NCBI RefSeq assembly: GCF_001513675.1
Contig: NZ_CP013859.1
Location: 2,977,081 to 3,041,080, forward strand
Source: Microbacterium sp. XT11
Lineage (GTDB): Bacteria; Actinomycetota; Actinomycetes; Actinomycetales; Microbacteriaceae
DNA: 64,000 nt
Direction of reading: 5' to 3'
Position 1 is the stretch's first letter; each line of letters opens with the position of its first letter. The position numbers were made by a program, and so were the translations under genes. Under the pieces are notes generated by a model. That model was given only the letters and a program-made list of their open reading frames with translations. It ran no database searches and was not told the DNA's origin. Below, piece after piece: positions 8,537 through 16,862 of this stretch.

Positions 8537-9109
8537 TCAGCGCAGGTCGAGCCTCATCAGCACGCGGGGGAACCCGTCGAGCACGGACCCGGTGTCGGCG
8601 GCCTTGACGAATCCCGCGTTCTCGAAGAGAGCCCTCGTGCCGACGTAGGCCATGGTCAGGTTGACCTTCTCCCCTACGTTGTCGACCGGATACCCCTCGA
8701 TCGCCGGCGCCCCGCGCTCCTTCGCGTACGCGACCGCTCCGTGGATCAACGCGTGCGACACCCCCTGCTTGCGGAAGCCGGGGCGCACGCGGAAGCACCA
8801 CAGCGACCACACGTCGAGGTCGTCGATGTGCGGGATGAGGCGGTTGCGCGCGAAGCTCGTCTCGCGACGCGGATGCAGCGCCGCCCAGCCGACGGGCTCG
8901 TCGTCGAGGTAGGCGATCACACCGGGCGGCGGGTCCTGGTGGCACAGCTCCCGCACCCTGTCAGCGCGCTCCTGACCCTTCAGGGACACGTTCTCCTTGT
9001 TGCCGATGCGGTAACTCAGGCAGAAGCACACGTTCGACGTCGGCTTCTTCGGCCCAACCAGCACGGCGACGTCGTCGAAGACGGTGGCCGGGCGCACTTC
9101 GATGCTCAT
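8537..9109 (-). CDS. GNAT family N-acetyltransferase
   Basis: A 190-residue GNAT-fold protein that would transfer an acetyl group from acetyl-CoA to an unknown amine. The acetyl-CoA loop is visible in VRPGFRKQGVSHALIHGAVAYAKERG, with the R/Q-x-x-G type turn, and the next strand reads AIEGYPVD. Early motif residues include CFCLSYRIGN, and a middle strand ends GVIAYLDDEPVGWAAL. This pattern resembles GNAT proteins that respond to small-molecule stress, but the substrate cannot be read from sequence. The ATG at 9109 is preferred over an in-frame GTG at 9115 because a TANNNT-like hexamer (AAGACT) lies exactly 6 nt before the ATG. Confidence 0.85.
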   Translation of the reverse strand: MSIEVRPATVFDDVAVLVGPKKPTSNVCFCLSYRIGNKENVSLKGQERADRVRELCHQDPPPGVIAYLDDEPVGWAALHPRRETSFARNRLIPHIDDLDVWSLWCFRVRPGFRKQGVSHALIHGAVAYAKERGAPAIEGYPVDNVGEKVNLTMAYVGTRALFENAGFVKAADTGSVLDGFPRVLMRLDLR

Positions 9110-9145
9110 GCGCACAGTCTTCCGTGAGCCGCCGACATCCGCCGC

Positions 9146-9904
9146 TCACGTCCCGGCCACGATGCGCTGGTCGGTGTTCGTATAGACGATCGAATCGGCG
9201 AGGGCCCCGACGAGTCCCATGGTCACGTCCAGCAGGCCCGGCTCCACATCCGTCAAAGGCGGCGGGGTGTCGGTGCCGATCGTGAGAGGTGCACCCCCCA
9301 TCGACGAGCCGGTGACAGAGCCGACGTACACCGTCACGTGCCCGCGGAGCGACATGGTGTCGGCCTCCGTGACGAGCCCCGGTCCGCCCGGAGGACGGAC
9401 GGTGAGCGAGAATCCCTCGATCGTGATGGCGTCGGCGCTGATCTTGAGCACGCGGATGCTGCCGCCGTCGGCGGTGGGCACACTCACGATCGAGATGCCG
9501 GACAACCCGCGGAACGAGAGGGACTCCGACCCCATGGAGGCAGGCGTCGCGGTGAACACCGGCGCGCCGGGATCCGCCGGGGCGGGAACCGGGTCGGCCG
9601 GCGTCGGGGTCGCCGAGGGATCGGCGGGGACTGCCGGGTCGAGCAGGTCGGCGTGATCGGCGGGGCCGCCCGGCACTCCGGGCATGCCGGGGACGGCGGG
9701 TGGTGCGGGGTCGGTGGGCGCCATCGGCGCTCCCGGCGTCGGCTCCGTCGGGGCGGGCTTCGGCGCGGGCCTCGGGCAGTAGATCACGGGGATGCAGATG
9801 CCCGCGTCTCGCACGCCGGGTGCCGCTGAGGCGCCGAGGATCATGGCCGTCGCCGTCAGTGCGAGCGCCAGGCCTGCGGCGAGTACGGCAGGGCGGCGGA
9901 TCAC
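9146..9904 (-). CDS. Pro-rich secreted protein, third gene of the DUF6230-DUF6114 operon
   Basis: A 252-residue protein with a GTG start that overlaps the stop of the upstream gene (GTGA), so the two are translationally coupled. Residues 1-30 form a signal peptide (LAAGLALALTATAMILGASA). Residues about 45-130 are a Pro/Ala/Thr/Asp-rich linker with two nearby Cys (ICIPVIYCP). The C-terminal 115 residues form a beta-rich domain with SLSFRGLSGISIVSVPTAD and ADAITIEGFSL. This domain looks similar in style to the DUF6230 protein two genes upstream, so both may bind the same surface ligand (inference). No transmembrane anchor or sorting motif is visible. Function unknown. Confidence 0.75.
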   Translation of the reverse strand: MIRRPAVLAAGLALALTATAMILGASAAPGVRDAGICIPVIYCPRPAPKPAPTEPTPGAPMAPTDPAPPAVPGMPGVPGGPADHADLLDPAVPADPSATPTPADPVPAPADPGAPVFTATPASMGSESLSFRGLSGISIVSVPTADGGSIRVLKISADAITIEGFSLTVRPPGGPGLVTEADTMSLRGHVTVYVGSVTGSSMGGAPLTIGTDTPPPLTDVEPGLLDVTMGLVGALADSIVYTNTDQRIVAGT

Positions 9905-10344
9905 CCCGAGGTCACCTCGCCCCGGTCGTCGGGGGTCGCGGTGCGGTCTCGGACGTCGGCGGGGGCGGGCTTGGGCCCCATCCACGCGACGACGAGGATG
10001 CCGCCGACCGTCGAGAGGAGCATGCCGACGAGGAACCCGCCGAGGTTGACGCCGATGAGCGAGTACATCGACACCGCGAGCGCGATGACTCCATAGAAGA
10101 CGTGATGCGCCGGCATGGTGATCGCGAGGATGCCGAGCAGCACGAGAAGCACGGGGATGATCGTCGCCTGCATGCCCTCGATGCCGAGCTGCACGTGCAG
10201 GTGGCCGATGTCGAGCTGACCGGAGAAGAACAGCTCGACGCCGCCGAGGGCGACAAGGATTCCTCCGACGAACGGACGCCCACGACGCCACTCCCGGAAG
10301 CGTCCGGTGGCACGCGGCGCCCTCTTCTCCTTCTCCCCGGTCAC
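9901..10344 (-). CDS. DUF6114 family membrane protein
   Basis: A polytopic membrane protein with a basic N-terminus (FREWRRGRPFVGG, typical of DUF6114) followed by four hydrophobic helices: VGGILVALGGVELFF, ATIIPVLLVLLGILAI, VFYGVIALAVSMYSLIG and FLVGMLLSTVGGILVVAW. The C-terminus is a short charged cytoplasmic tail. The family occurs beside DUF6230 proteins in Streptomyces and relatives, and this operon keeps that order. The GTG at 10344, 15 nt after the DUF6230 stop, is used; an ATG at 10368 inside the upstream gene is the alternative, but its purine run touches the start codon. No enzymatic motif is seen. Role unknown, probably a partner of the neighbouring surface protein. Confidence 0.75.
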   Translation of the reverse strand: MTGEKEKRAPRATGRFREWRRGRPFVGGILVALGGVELFFSGQLDIGHLHVQLGIEGMQATIIPVLLVLLGILAITMPAHHVFYGVIALAVSMYSLIGVNLGGFLVGMLLSTVGGILVVAWMGPKPAPADVRDRTATPDDRGEVTSG

Positions 10345-10358
10345 GGCATCCGTTCCGT

Positions 10359-10976
10359 TCAGAAGCATCCCTGCGAACCGTCCGTGAGCTCGAGTGACAT
10401 CCCCGTCAGGGTGAACACCGATGCCTGCGTGCTCCATGCCGTCTGCTGCAGATTCGTGATCGAGATCGTGTCCGAATCCTGTGCGAAATCTCCCGCGGCG
10501 CCCTTGGCCTCGGTTGCGACCGTCGACGCGTCCACACCGATGCGGATGGCACCGAACGACGCGTCGCCCTTCAGGCCGGTCATGCCGATCTGGAGGTCGC
10601 TCGCCGTCGCCGGAGCGCCATCGCCTCCCGCCTTGATGAGCACGCCGACCTTGCCGAGCGGTGTATCGGTGACGACGGCCTGACAGAGATCGCTGAACGT
10701 CGCGCTCTTGATGTTCGCGATGGCGACGGTGTGCTCCGTGCCCTCTGAATCGGTGGCGACGCCCGCGTACTGCGAGAAGCCCGTCCCCTCGAGCTGGCTG
10801 GCGGAGATCTGGAACTGGCTGCCGGAGACGGCGAACGACACGGGCACGGCGCCCTGCGCGACGCCGCCGAGGAGTCCGGCGGCGACGACGCCGACGGGGA
10901 CGGCGACCAGGACGATGCGTCCCGCGTGGGATCTCGTCGCAGCGGAGAGCATGGCGGACGGTTTCGGGAACTTCAT
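10359..10976 (-). CDS. DUF6230 family secreted protein
   Basis: A 205-residue protein with a basic N-terminus, one hydrophobic segment (IVLVAVPVGVVAAGLLGGVA) that acts as signal peptide or anchor, and a beta-rich extracytoplasmic domain beginning VPVSFAVSGSQFQISASQL. This arrangement is typical of DUF6230, which is often annotated in Streptomyces as cholesterol-esterase-like although no catalytic triad is visible. The ATG at 10976 follows a strong Shine-Dalgarno sequence (GGAGGAGGATCG). It is the first gene of a three-gene operon whose promoter overlaps a palindrome next to a divergent TetR gene, so the TetR protein probably controls it. Ligand unknown; lipid binding is an inference. Confidence 0.8.
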   Translation of the reverse strand: MKFPKPSAMLSAATRSHAGRIVLVAVPVGVVAAGLLGGVAQGAVPVSFAVSGSQFQISASQLEGTGFSQYAGVATDSEGTEHTVAIANIKSATFSDLCQAVVTDTPLGKVGVLIKAGGDGAPATASDLQIGMTGLKGDASFGAIRIGVDASTVATEAKGAAGDFAQDSDTISITNLQQTAWSTQASVFTLTGMSLELTDGSQGCF

Positions 10977-11022
10977 CGATCCTCCTCCTCGCGTGGACCC
11001 CTCCGTCCTCGCGATATCCCCG

Positions 11023-11051
11023 ATACTAGTCATAATTGACTGATAGTCAAT
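11023..11051 (-). promoter_or_regulatory. DUF6230 operon promoter overlapped by a palindromic TetR-type operator
   Basis: On the minus strand, TTGACT (11045-11050), a 16-bp spacer and TAGTAT (11023-11028) form a good vegetative promoter for the DUF6230 operon. The same DNA carries a perfect 7-3-7 palindrome ATTGACTGATAGTCAAT (11035-11051), and a third half-site AGTCA at 11028-11032 makes AGTCA-N4-TGACT with its neighbour. Binding here would block the promoter. The palindrome is 28 bp from the start of the divergent tetR gene. Confidence 0.65.
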
Positions 11052-11066
11052 ACCTGTCGTCCTGGC

Positions 11067-11072
11067 TAGGCT
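11067..11072 (+). promoter_or_regulatory. Candidate leaderless -10 hexamer of the tetR gene
   Basis: TAGGCT is followed by exactly 6 nt and the ATG at 11079. No convincing -35 is seen at 17 bp. The nearby palindrome at 11035-11051 lies where an upstream element would be, consistent with autoregulation. Confidence 0.5.
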
Positions 11073-11078
11073 TCTCGC

Positions 11079-11678
11079 ATGCGCGCAGAATCACGCTCCC
11101 GTCTCAGCCCTGATGAGCGCCGTGCACAGCTCGTCGCGATCGGGGTGGGATTCCTCGCCGAGCATCCCCTCGACGAGCTCACGGTCGATGAGCTCGCAGC
11201 CCGCGCCGGCGTGTCGAAGGCGCTGATCTTCCACTACTTCGAGAACAGGCAGGGCGTGAAGCGCGCCATCGTCACGACGGCCCGTGACAGCCTGCTTGTG
11301 GCGACGGAGCCCGTGGCCGAGCTCCCGCCTCGCGAGCGCATCCGGGACACGCTCCTCCGCATCGCCGGCTTCGTTCGAGACCACAGCGGGACCTTCTCAT
11401 CGCTCGTGCGCGGCGTCGCCAGCGGAGACCCCGCCGTGCGAGCGATCGTCGACGAGTCGCGAGAACTCAACGCCGTGCGCTTGCGGGAGGCGCTGGCAGA
11501 ACTGGGCGCGGACGACACCCCGGCCCTGCGTGTCGCCCTGCGTGCCTGGGTGTCGTTCACGGAGGAAGCCCTGCTCGAGCTGATCATCGACCGCGGCGCC
11601 GATCCCGTCGACGTCGTCGACTTCCTCGAGCACACGCTCGACGGCGTGGTCACGGCCGCAGGCAGGGCCAGGTTCTAG
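11079..11678 (+). CDS. TetR/AcrR family transcriptional regulator
   Basis: A 199-residue regulator with the N-terminal TetR helix-turn-helix ([24 protein letters not shown], about residues 25-50) and a helical ligand-binding domain with an acidic C-terminal helix ([27 protein letters not shown]). It is divergent from the DUF6230-DUF6114-secreted protein operon, and the shared 100-bp gap holds a perfect palindrome. The simplest reading is a local repressor of that operon and of itself. The ligand may be a lipid or fatty acid, as for many TetR regulators of envelope genes, but this is inference. It converges with rluD, the two stops overlapping by 4 bp. Confidence 0.92.
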   Translation: MRAESRSRLSPDERRAQLVAIGVGFLAEHPLDELTVDELAARAGVSKALIFHYFENRQGVKRAIVTTARDSLLVATEPVAELPPRERIRDTLLRIAGFVRDHSGTFSSLVRGVASGDPAVRAIVDESRELNAVRLREALAELGADDTPALRVALRAWVSFTEEALLELIIDRGADPVDVVDFLEHTLDGVVTAAGRARF

Positions 11679-12598
11679 AGGTCCCCCCTGAGCACGTCCA
11701 GCGCGTGCTGGAAGTCCGCGGGGTACGACGACTCGAACTGCACCCACTCCCCCGTCGTCGGGTGCGTGAACGCGAGCTGGTGCGCGTGCAGCCATTGCCG
11801 GGTGAGTCCCAGCCGGGCGGAGAGCGTGGGATCGGCCCCGTACAGGGGGTCGCCGACGCACGGATGCCGGTGCGCCGCCATGTGCACGCGGATCTGGTGC
11901 GTACGCCCTGTCTCGAGGTGGATCTCGAGCAACGAGGCCCCGGGGAAAGCCTCCAGGGTCTCGTAGTGGGTGACCGAATGCTTGCCGTCGGGGGTGACCG
12001 CGAACTTCCACGAGTGGTTCGGATGCCTGCCGATCGGCGCGTCGATGGTCCCGACGAGCGGATCCGGGTGGCCCTGGACGACGGCGTGGTAGATCTTCTC
12101 GACCGTGCGCTCCTTGAAGGCGCGCTTCAGCGCCGTGTACGCCGCATCGGTCTTCGCGACGACCATGAGCCCGCTCGTGCCGACGTCGAGCCGGTGCACC
12201 ACTCCCTGCCGCTCGGGGGCCCCGCTCGTCGCGACGCGGAACCCTGCCGCGGCGAGAGCGCCCACCACCGTCGGCCCCTCCCAGCCGAGCGAAGGGTGCG
12301 CGGCGACGCCTGTCGGTTTGTCGACGACGACGATGTCATCGTCGTCGTACACGATCCCGAGCTCAGGCACCGCCACCGGGACGATCCGCGGCTCCTCCTT
12401 CGGACGCCATTCGACCTCGAGCCAGCCGCCGCCGCGCAGGCGATCGGATTTGCCGAGCGTCGCGCCGTCGACGCGTACTCCGCCCGCTTCCGCCACCTCT
12501 GCCGCGAACGTGCGAGAGAACCCCAGCATCTTGGCGAGTGCGGCATCGACGCGCACGCCGTCGAGGCCGTCGGGGACGGGAAGGGAGCGGGACTCCAC
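11675..12598 (-). CDS. rluD: RluA-family 23S rRNA pseudouridine synthase
   Basis: Converts specific uridines to pseudouridine in RNA, most likely helix 69 of 23S rRNA as in RluD. The 307-residue protein has an N-terminal S4-like RNA-binding domain (residues about 15-65, [25 protein letters not shown]) and the catalytic motif [16 protein letters not shown] with the essential Asp. Other family motifs are [30 protein letters not shown] and [10 protein letters not shown]. It is 2 bp after lspA, the usual actinobacterial lspA-rluD pair. The exact target among RluA, RluC and RluD cannot be fixed without alignment. Confidence 0.93.
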   Translation of the reverse strand: MESRSLPVPDGLDGVRVDAALAKMLGFSRTFAAEVAEAGGVRVDGATLGKSDRLRGGGWLEVEWRPKEEPRIVPVAVPELGIVYDDDDIVVVDKPTGVAAHPSLGWEGPTVVGALAAAGFRVATSGAPERQGVVHRLDVGTSGLMVVAKTDAAYTALKRAFKERTVEKIYHAVVQGHPDPLVGTIDAPIGRHPNHSWKFAVTPDGKHSVTHYETLEAFPGASLLEIHLETGRTHQIRVHMAAHRHPCVGDPLYGADPTLSARLGLTRQWLHAHQLAFTHPTTGEWVQFESSYPADFQHALDVLRGDL

Positions 12599-12600
12599 GC

Positions 12601-13263
12601 TCAGCGCTCCTCGGCCGTCGCGCCGGCGTCGGAGGCCGACGCCTCAGCATCGGCCGCGCGCCGGTCCGCCGGAGTCGCGGTGTCGGAGCCCGGCGCGGCC
12701 GCTTCGGCGGCAGCCGCCTCAGCCTCGGCATCCGTCTCGACGGGCGCGTGGTCCCGCTCACGCGTGCCGTCGAAGCGCAGGCCGAAGACGACGAGCAGCG
12801 CCACCGAGATCATCCCCGTGACGATGAAGATGTCGGCGACGTTGAAGATCGCGGGCATCATCCATGGCATGGAGATCATGTCCACGACGTGACCCATGCC
12901 GAAGCTCGGCTCGCGGAACAGCCGATCGGTGAGATTGCCGAGCACCCCGCCCAGCAGGGCACCGAGCACGATCGCCCACAGGCGCGAGCGCAGACCGAAG
13001 GCCTTCCAGACGATCACGCCGGCGACCACGGTGAGCGCGATGGTGAAGATCCACGTGACGTCACTCCCGAGCGAGAACGCGGCTCCGGAGTTGCGTACGT
13101 AGTACAGCTGGAGGAAGTCGCCGAGCACCGGGACGACCTCTTCTCGAGGGAGATTCTCGATCGTGAGGTGCTTCACGAACTGATCGGCGGCCAGCACGAT
13201 CGCTGCGAGAACCGCAACGATCGCACCGGCCGCCGACCGACGAAGGGGACGGCGTCCTGACAA
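12601..13263 (-). CDS. lspA: Lipoprotein signal peptidase (signal peptidase II)
   Basis: LspA removes the signal peptide of diacylated prolipoproteins in the membrane. The aspartyl protease residues lie in [12 protein letters not shown] and [12 protein letters not shown], and NSGAAFSLG is also typical. Four transmembrane helices span about residues 10-165. The protein is 220 residues against about 160-170 usual, because a hydrophilic C-terminal tail of about 50 residues rich in Ala, Glu and Asp ([19 protein letters not shown] and on) follows the last helix, probably in the cytoplasm. It lies 9 bp after wag31 and 2 bp before rluD, in one transcription unit. Confidence 0.95.
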   Translation of the reverse strand: MSGRRPLRRSAAGAIVAVLAAIVLAADQFVKHLTIENLPREEVVPVLGDFLQLYYVRNSGAAFSLGSDVTWIFTIALTVVAGVIVWKAFGLRSRLWAIVLGALLGGVLGNLTDRLFREPSFGMGHVVDMISMPWMMPAIFNVADIFIVTGMISVALLVVFGLRFDGTRERDHAPVETDAEAEAAAAEAAAPGSDTATPADRRAADAEASASDAGATAEER

Positions 13264-13272
13264 GAGGACGCC

Positions 13273-13854
13273 TTACAGGCCGATCGCGGAGACCGGCGTC
13301 GAGTCGGTCGACGCCGACTTCTCGTCGAGCTCGCGCAGCTGGCCCTCGATGTAGCCGCGCAGCTGCGAGCGGTAGTCGCGCTCGAAGTTGCGGAGCTCGG
13401 TGATGCGGGCCTCGAGCGTGTTGCGCTCGCGCTCCATGCGCGCCGTCTCCTCGCGCTGCTTGGCCTCGGCCTCGCTGCGGATGCGGGCGACCTCGTTCTC
13501 AGCCTCGGCGATGAGCTGGTTGCGCTTCGCCTCGCCCTCTGCGACGTGCTCGTCGTGCAGACGCTGAGCCAACTCGATGATGCCGGCGGTGGCGGTGGCG
13601 GATCCGGAGGGCGCGGCCTCGGCGGCAGGCGCCGGCGCGGGAGCGGCAGGAGCCTCAGCGGCGGCAGCGGGCTGCGCTGCGCCGGACTCGTACGCGGCCA
13701 GCTTGGCCTTCAGCTCCGCGTTCTCCTCGAGGGCCTTGCGCCACTCGATGACGATCTCGTCGAGGAAGTCGTCGACCTCGTCCGGGTCGAAGCCGTCCTT
13801 GAAGCGGACGTGCTGGAACTGCTTGGTGACGACGTCATCCGGGGTGAGTGCCAT
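13273..13854 (-). CDS. wag31: DivIVA-type polar growth protein Wag31
   Basis: A coiled-coil scaffold that binds curved membrane and directs polar growth in actinobacteria. The 193-residue protein begins MALTPDDVVTKQFQHVRF, the membrane-binding DivIVA N-terminus, with DGFDPDEVDDFLDEI following. An Ala/Pro/Glu-rich linker (about residues 55-95) separates it from a long C-terminal coiled coil (ELAQRLHDEHVAEGEAKRNQLI to the end). The ATG at 13854 has a GAAGGAG ribosome site 5 nt upstream; a longer frame to 13944 is non-coding in style. A TATGCT -10-like hexamer lies about 90 nt upstream, so wag31-lspA-rluD can be transcribed independently of sepF-yggT. Confidence 0.95.
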   Translation of the reverse strand: MALTPDDVVTKQFQHVRFKDGFDPDEVDDFLDEIVIEWRKALEENAELKAKLAAYESGAAQPAAAAEAPAAPAPAPAAEAAPSGSATATAGIIELAQRLHDEHVAEGEAKRNQLIAEAENEVARIRSEAEAKQREETARMERERNTLEARITELRNFERDYRSQLRGYIEGQLRELDEKSASTDSTPVSAIGL

Positions 13855-13943
13855 GGTGGCTCCTTCGATGAGTTCGGTTGCCAGTGTGGTTCTATGGCGT
13901 GGTCGTGATGTGGCGCGAACCCGGGGCGCGCACCTGGGAGCCA

Positions 13944-13949
13944 AGCATA
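13944..13949 (-). promoter_or_regulatory. Candidate -10 element of the wag31-lspA-rluD unit
   Basis: TATGCT on the minus strand, 89 nt before the wag31 ATG and downstream of the yggT hairpin. No clear -35 was found, so this is tentative. Confidence 0.35.
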
Positions 13950-13967
13950 GTCCCCGCTCCTGTCAGC

Positions 13968-13995
13968 CGCGATGCCGCGACACCCAGGCATCGCG
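13968..13995 (-). terminator. Hairpin terminator after yggT
   Basis: A perfect 9-bp stem (CGCGATGCC and GGCATCGCG) with a 10-nt loop lies 15 nt after the yggT stop and before the wag31 promoter region. It lacks a T-tract. The position suggests it ends the ftsZ-yggS-sepF-yggT transcript. Confidence 0.5.
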
Positions 13996-14009
13996 AAGTC
14001 GCAGTCGCG

Positions 14010-14306
14010 TCAGATGAAGATCCGCACGACGTTCATGAGGATCAGTACGACGAGGACGGTCAGCGAGAAGCCGAAGTCCAGCGACACGGAACCGATGCGC
14101 AGGGGCGGGATGAGCCGCCGGAAGAACCGGACCGGCGGATCGGTGATCGTATAGGCGATCTCCGCGGCCACGAGGCCTGCTCCCTTGGGACGCCATTCCC
14201 TATTGAAGAGCGGGATGTAGTCGAGGATCAGGCGCGCGAAGAGCACCAGGAGATAGAGCAGCAGCGCCAGGTGGACGACGCCGGCGAGTATCGAGACAAC
14301 CCCCAC
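14010..14306 (-). CDS. YggT family membrane protein
   Basis: A 98-residue integral membrane protein with two hydrophobic regions (residues 3-32, LAGVVHLALLLYLLVLFARLI, and 73-97, FGFSLTVLVVLILMNVVRIFI). The loop between them carries the family motif ITDPPVRFFRRLIPP, with Pro and Arg residues typical of YggT. The gene is nearly always between sepF and divIVA in actinobacteria and firmicutes, and the family has been linked to division and osmotic tolerance. It begins 3 nt after the sepF stop. Length is normal. Confidence 0.92.
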   Translation of the reverse strand: MGVVSILAGVVHLALLLYLLVLFARLILDYIPLFNREWRPKGAGLVAAEIAYTITDPPVRFFRRLIPPLRIGSVSLDFGFSLTVLVVLILMNVVRIFI

Positions 14307-14309
14307 GGG

Positions 14310-14783
14310 TTACGACTGGTCGAAGCCCGCGGACTCCGGGTCAGCGTGGGCGATCCCCCCGTGGCCCGACACCGCGATGTTCTCCGGCGACAGCAGGAAG
14401 ACCTTCGAGGTGACGCGCTCGATGCGGCCGTAGAGGCCGAGGGAGAGCCCGCTGGCGAAGTCGATGAGCCGGCGCGCGTCGGCGTCGCTCATCTGCGACA
14501 GGTTGATGATGACCGGCACGCCCTCTCGGAAGCTCTCCGCGATCAGCTGCGCGTCGCGGTACTGCTTCGGGTGCACGGTGAGGATCTCGTTCACTGCCCC
14601 TCCTGCGGGCTGACGCACGGCGACGGGACGACGCAACGGGGTGACCGGCGCCGGGGCCGGCTCCTCGCGCTCACGCTCGCGGTGGGCGCGGGCTGGCGCC
14701 TGCGCCGGCGTCTCGTCCTCGTAGACCTCTTCCTCGTCGGCCAGGCCGAGATACACCATGGTCTTCTTCAGCGGGTTACCCAT
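14310..14783 (-). CDS. sepF: Cell division protein SepF
   Basis: SepF anchors FtsZ filaments to the membrane; in actinobacteria it replaces FtsA. The 157-residue protein has the amphipathic membrane helix at the N-terminus ([15 protein letters not shown]), a Glu/Ala/Arg/Pro-rich linker (about 20-62) and the SepF fold (about 65-145) with [37 protein letters not shown] and [13 protein letters not shown]. FtsZ in the same cluster ends in the C-terminal peptide [10 protein letters not shown] that SepF binds. The ATG at 14783 follows GGAGGACAC. The last residues ([15 protein letters not shown] tail) are variable. Confidence 0.96.
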   Translation of the reverse strand: MGNPLKKTMVYLGLADEEEVYEDETPAQAPARAHREREREEPAPAPVTPLRRPVAVRQPAGGAVNEILTVHPKQYRDAQLIAESFREGVPVIINLSQMSDADARRLIDFASGLSLGLYGRIERVTSKVFLLSPENIAVSGHGGIAHADPESAGFDQS

Positions 14784-14827
14784 TGTGTCCTCCGGTTCGA
14801 ACGATTCGGGCGGGTCTTGGTGACAGG

Positions 14828-15511
14828 TTAACCCCGGTCAGGCCGGGGTCCCGTGATTGCCGAGCCGATGCGCAGGTGTGTCGCACCGGCAGCGATGGCC
14901 TCGACGAAGTCGCCGGTCATCCCGGCGGAGATCCAGTCGGCTGCGGAGTCGAGGGAACGGATGCGTTCGGCTACCGCTCGCAGCCGCGCGAACGCGGATG
15001 CGGGCTCCTCATCGAGAGGAGCGACCGCCATCACGCCGCGGAGGCGAAGCGACGAGAGGCCGAGCACATGCTCGGCGAGGGCATCAGCGTCGGCGGGGGC
15101 GATGCCGCCACGCGCCGGGTCGTCGGTGAGGTTCACCTGGACGAGCACGTCGAGACGACCATCGTCGTCGGCCGCTCGGTGCAGAGCATCCGCGAGCCGG
15201 GCGCGGTCGACCGAGTGCACGGCATCCGCGCTGCGCCGGATCGCCGAGGCCTTGTTGGTCTGCGCCTGCCCGATGAAGTGCCACCGCAGGTCTGCAAGGT
15301 CGCCGAGGTCGCCCCTCTTGGCCGTGAGCTCCTGCTGGCGGTTCTCCCCGACCTCGCGCACGCCCAGGTCATACAGGTCTTGCACGAGGCTCGCCGGATG
15401 GAACTTCGTCACCACGATCCGGGTGATCTCTCCGGGGTCGCGGCCGGCGAGCCGCGCGGCGTCGGCGATGCGTGCATCGATCGCCGACAGCCGTGCAGCC
15501 AGCTCGCTCAC
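14828..15511 (-). CDS. PLP homeostasis protein, YggS/PROSC family
   Basis: A fold-type III alanine-racemase-like barrel that binds pyridoxal phosphate and keeps its free level low; it has no known catalytic activity. The 227 residues match the family. PLP is bound by Lys in [20 protein letters not shown], followed by [10 protein letters not shown] and the [13 protein letters not shown] motif; a phosphate site is in LRIGSAITG near the end. The start overlaps the ftsZ stop by 4 bp, so translation is coupled. In many actinobacteria a yfiH/pgeF gene sits between ftsZ and this gene; it is absent here. Confidence 0.94.
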   Translation of the reverse strand: MSELAARLSAIDARIADAARLAGRDPGEITRIVVTKFHPASLVQDLYDLGVREVGENRQQELTAKRGDLGDLADLRWHFIGQAQTNKASAIRRSADAVHSVDRARLADALHRAADDDGRLDVLVQVNLTDDPARGGIAPADADALAEHVLGLSSLRLRGVMAVAPLDEEPASAFARLRAVAERIRSLDSAADWISAGMTGDFVEAIAAGATHLRIGSAITGPRPDRG

Positions 15512-16656
15512 TTGAGGAATTCGGGGATGTCGATGTCGTCGTCCGCGAACGCCGGCTCGATGCTCGTGGTCACGCGCGGAGCGGGCTGCTCGGCATCGGT
15601 CCCCTGGGCTGCCGGAGCGCTCTCCGTCTCCTCGGGGAGCGCGACCTCGGGAAGAGTCGTCGCAGGCGCCGGACGGGACACGACCATCGGGTCGAGGCGC
15701 AGAGACGGCTCGCCTCCGTCGAAGCCCGCGGCGATCACCGTCACGCGCACCTCGTCGCCCAGCGTGTCGTCGATGACCGTTCCGAAGATGATGTTCGCCT
15801 CCGGGTGCGCAGCCTCCTTGACGAGGTCGGCAGCGTCGTGGATCTCGAAGATGCCGAGGTTCGATCCGCCCTGGATTGAGAGCAGCACGCCGTGCGCACC
15901 CTCGATCGACGCCTCGAGCAGCGGCGATTCGACGGCCAGCTCCGCGGCCTTGATCGCGCGATCGGCGCCCCGCGCCGACCCGATGCCCATGAGCGCCGAG
16001 CCCGCACCCTGCATGACCGACTTGACGTCGGCGAAGTCGAGGTTGATGAGACCGGGGGTGGTGATGAGGTCGGTGATGCCCTGCACACCGGCGAGCAGCA
16101 CCTGGTCGGCGGTCGCGAACGCCTCGATCATGGAGATGCCGCGGTCGCTGATCTCGAGGAGACGGTCGTTCGGAACCACGATGAGGGTGTCGACCTCTTC
16201 CTTGAGCTTCGCGACGCCTGCCTCGGCCTGGCTCTGACGACGCCGACCCTCGAACGAGAACGGCTTCGTCACGACGCCGATGGTGAGAGCGCCGATCGAC
16301 TTGGCGATGCGAGCGACGACCGGCGCTCCACCGGTGCCGGTGCCGCCTCCCTCGCCCGCGGTCACGAACACCATGTCGGCTCCGGTGAGCGCCTGCTCGA
16401 TCTCCTCGGCGTGGTCTTCGGCAGCACGGCGTCCGACCTCGGGGTCGGCCCCGGCGCCGAGGCCGCGGGTGAGCTCGCGGCCCACGTCGAGCTTGACGTC
16501 GGCGTCACTCATCAGGAGCGCCTGCGCATCCGTGTTGACGGCGATGAACTCGACTCCGCGGAGACCGAGTTCGATCATGCGATTCACGGCGTTGACGCCG
16601 CCACCGCCGACGCCGACGACCTTGATCACGGCGAGGTAGTTCTGGTTCTGGCTCAT
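15508..16656 (-). CDS. ftsZ: Cell division GTPase FtsZ
   Basis: FtsZ polymerises into the division ring. The 382-residue protein carries the tubulin signature [17 protein letters not shown] (about 104-120), the GTP-binding [15 protein letters not shown] near the N-terminus, the T7 loop [11 protein letters not shown] with catalytic Asp, and the C-terminal peptide [11 protein letters not shown] that contacts SepF. A variable linker of about 60 residues precedes that peptide. The ATG at 16656 follows CGGAGGCCGGCA. A 206-bp gap separates it from ftsQ and carries a MerR-like palindrome, so ftsZ has its own promoter region. Confidence 0.98.
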   Translation of the reverse strand: MSQNQNYLAVIKVVGVGGGGVNAVNRMIELGLRGVEFIAVNTDAQALLMSDADVKLDVGRELTRGLGAGADPEVGRRAAEDHAEEIEQALTGADMVFVTAGEGGGTGTGGAPVVARIAKSIGALTIGVVTKPFSFEGRRRQSQAEAGVAKLKEEVDTLIVVPNDRLLEISDRGISMIEAFATADQVLLAGVQGITDLITTPGLINLDFADVKSVMQGAGSALMGIGSARGADRAIKAAELAVESPLLEASIEGAHGVLLSIQGGSNLGIFEIHDAADLVKEAAHPEANIIFGTVIDDTLGDEVRVTVIAAGFDGGEPSLRLDPMVVSRPAPATTLPEVALPEETESAPAAQGTDAEQPAPRVTTSIEPAFADDDIDIPEFLK

Positions 16657-16719
16657 TGCCGGCCTCCGAATGATTCGAGCCTGTCGTTGTGTCAGAGATT
16701 CCGCGGGGCTGAACCTTAA

Positions 16720-16734
16720 ACCTCAACTAGAGGT
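16720..16734 (-). promoter_or_regulatory. Palindrome in the ftsZ promoter region, candidate MerR-type (FtsR) operator
   Basis: ACCTC-AACTA-GAGGT is a perfect 5-5-5 inverted repeat 64 nt upstream of the ftsZ start, in an AT-richer part of the ftsQ-ftsZ gap (16657-16862). MerR regulators commonly bind such CCTC/GAGG palindromes inside promoters. FtsR, a MerR activator of ftsZ in Corynebacterium, has a homologue at 49486-50172. The pairing of this site with FtsR is inference. Confidence 0.4.
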
Positions 16735-16862
16735 GTAAAGTATTTCCGGGTATCGGTTTCTCTTGTTCGAAGGTAAGCGCCCGGCAGTCGCCCGTGCGCA
16801 GCCACGCGGGCGTGTCGCCCGTTTGGCGACGGAATCCGTCTGTGGACAGCCGCGACCTGCCG

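Noticed and set aside
10345..10368. ATG start for the DUF6114 protein inside the DUF6230 gene
   Set aside because: Its only purine-rich site touches the start codon, and the family N-terminus starts later. The GTG at 10344 is used, but the call is uncertain.
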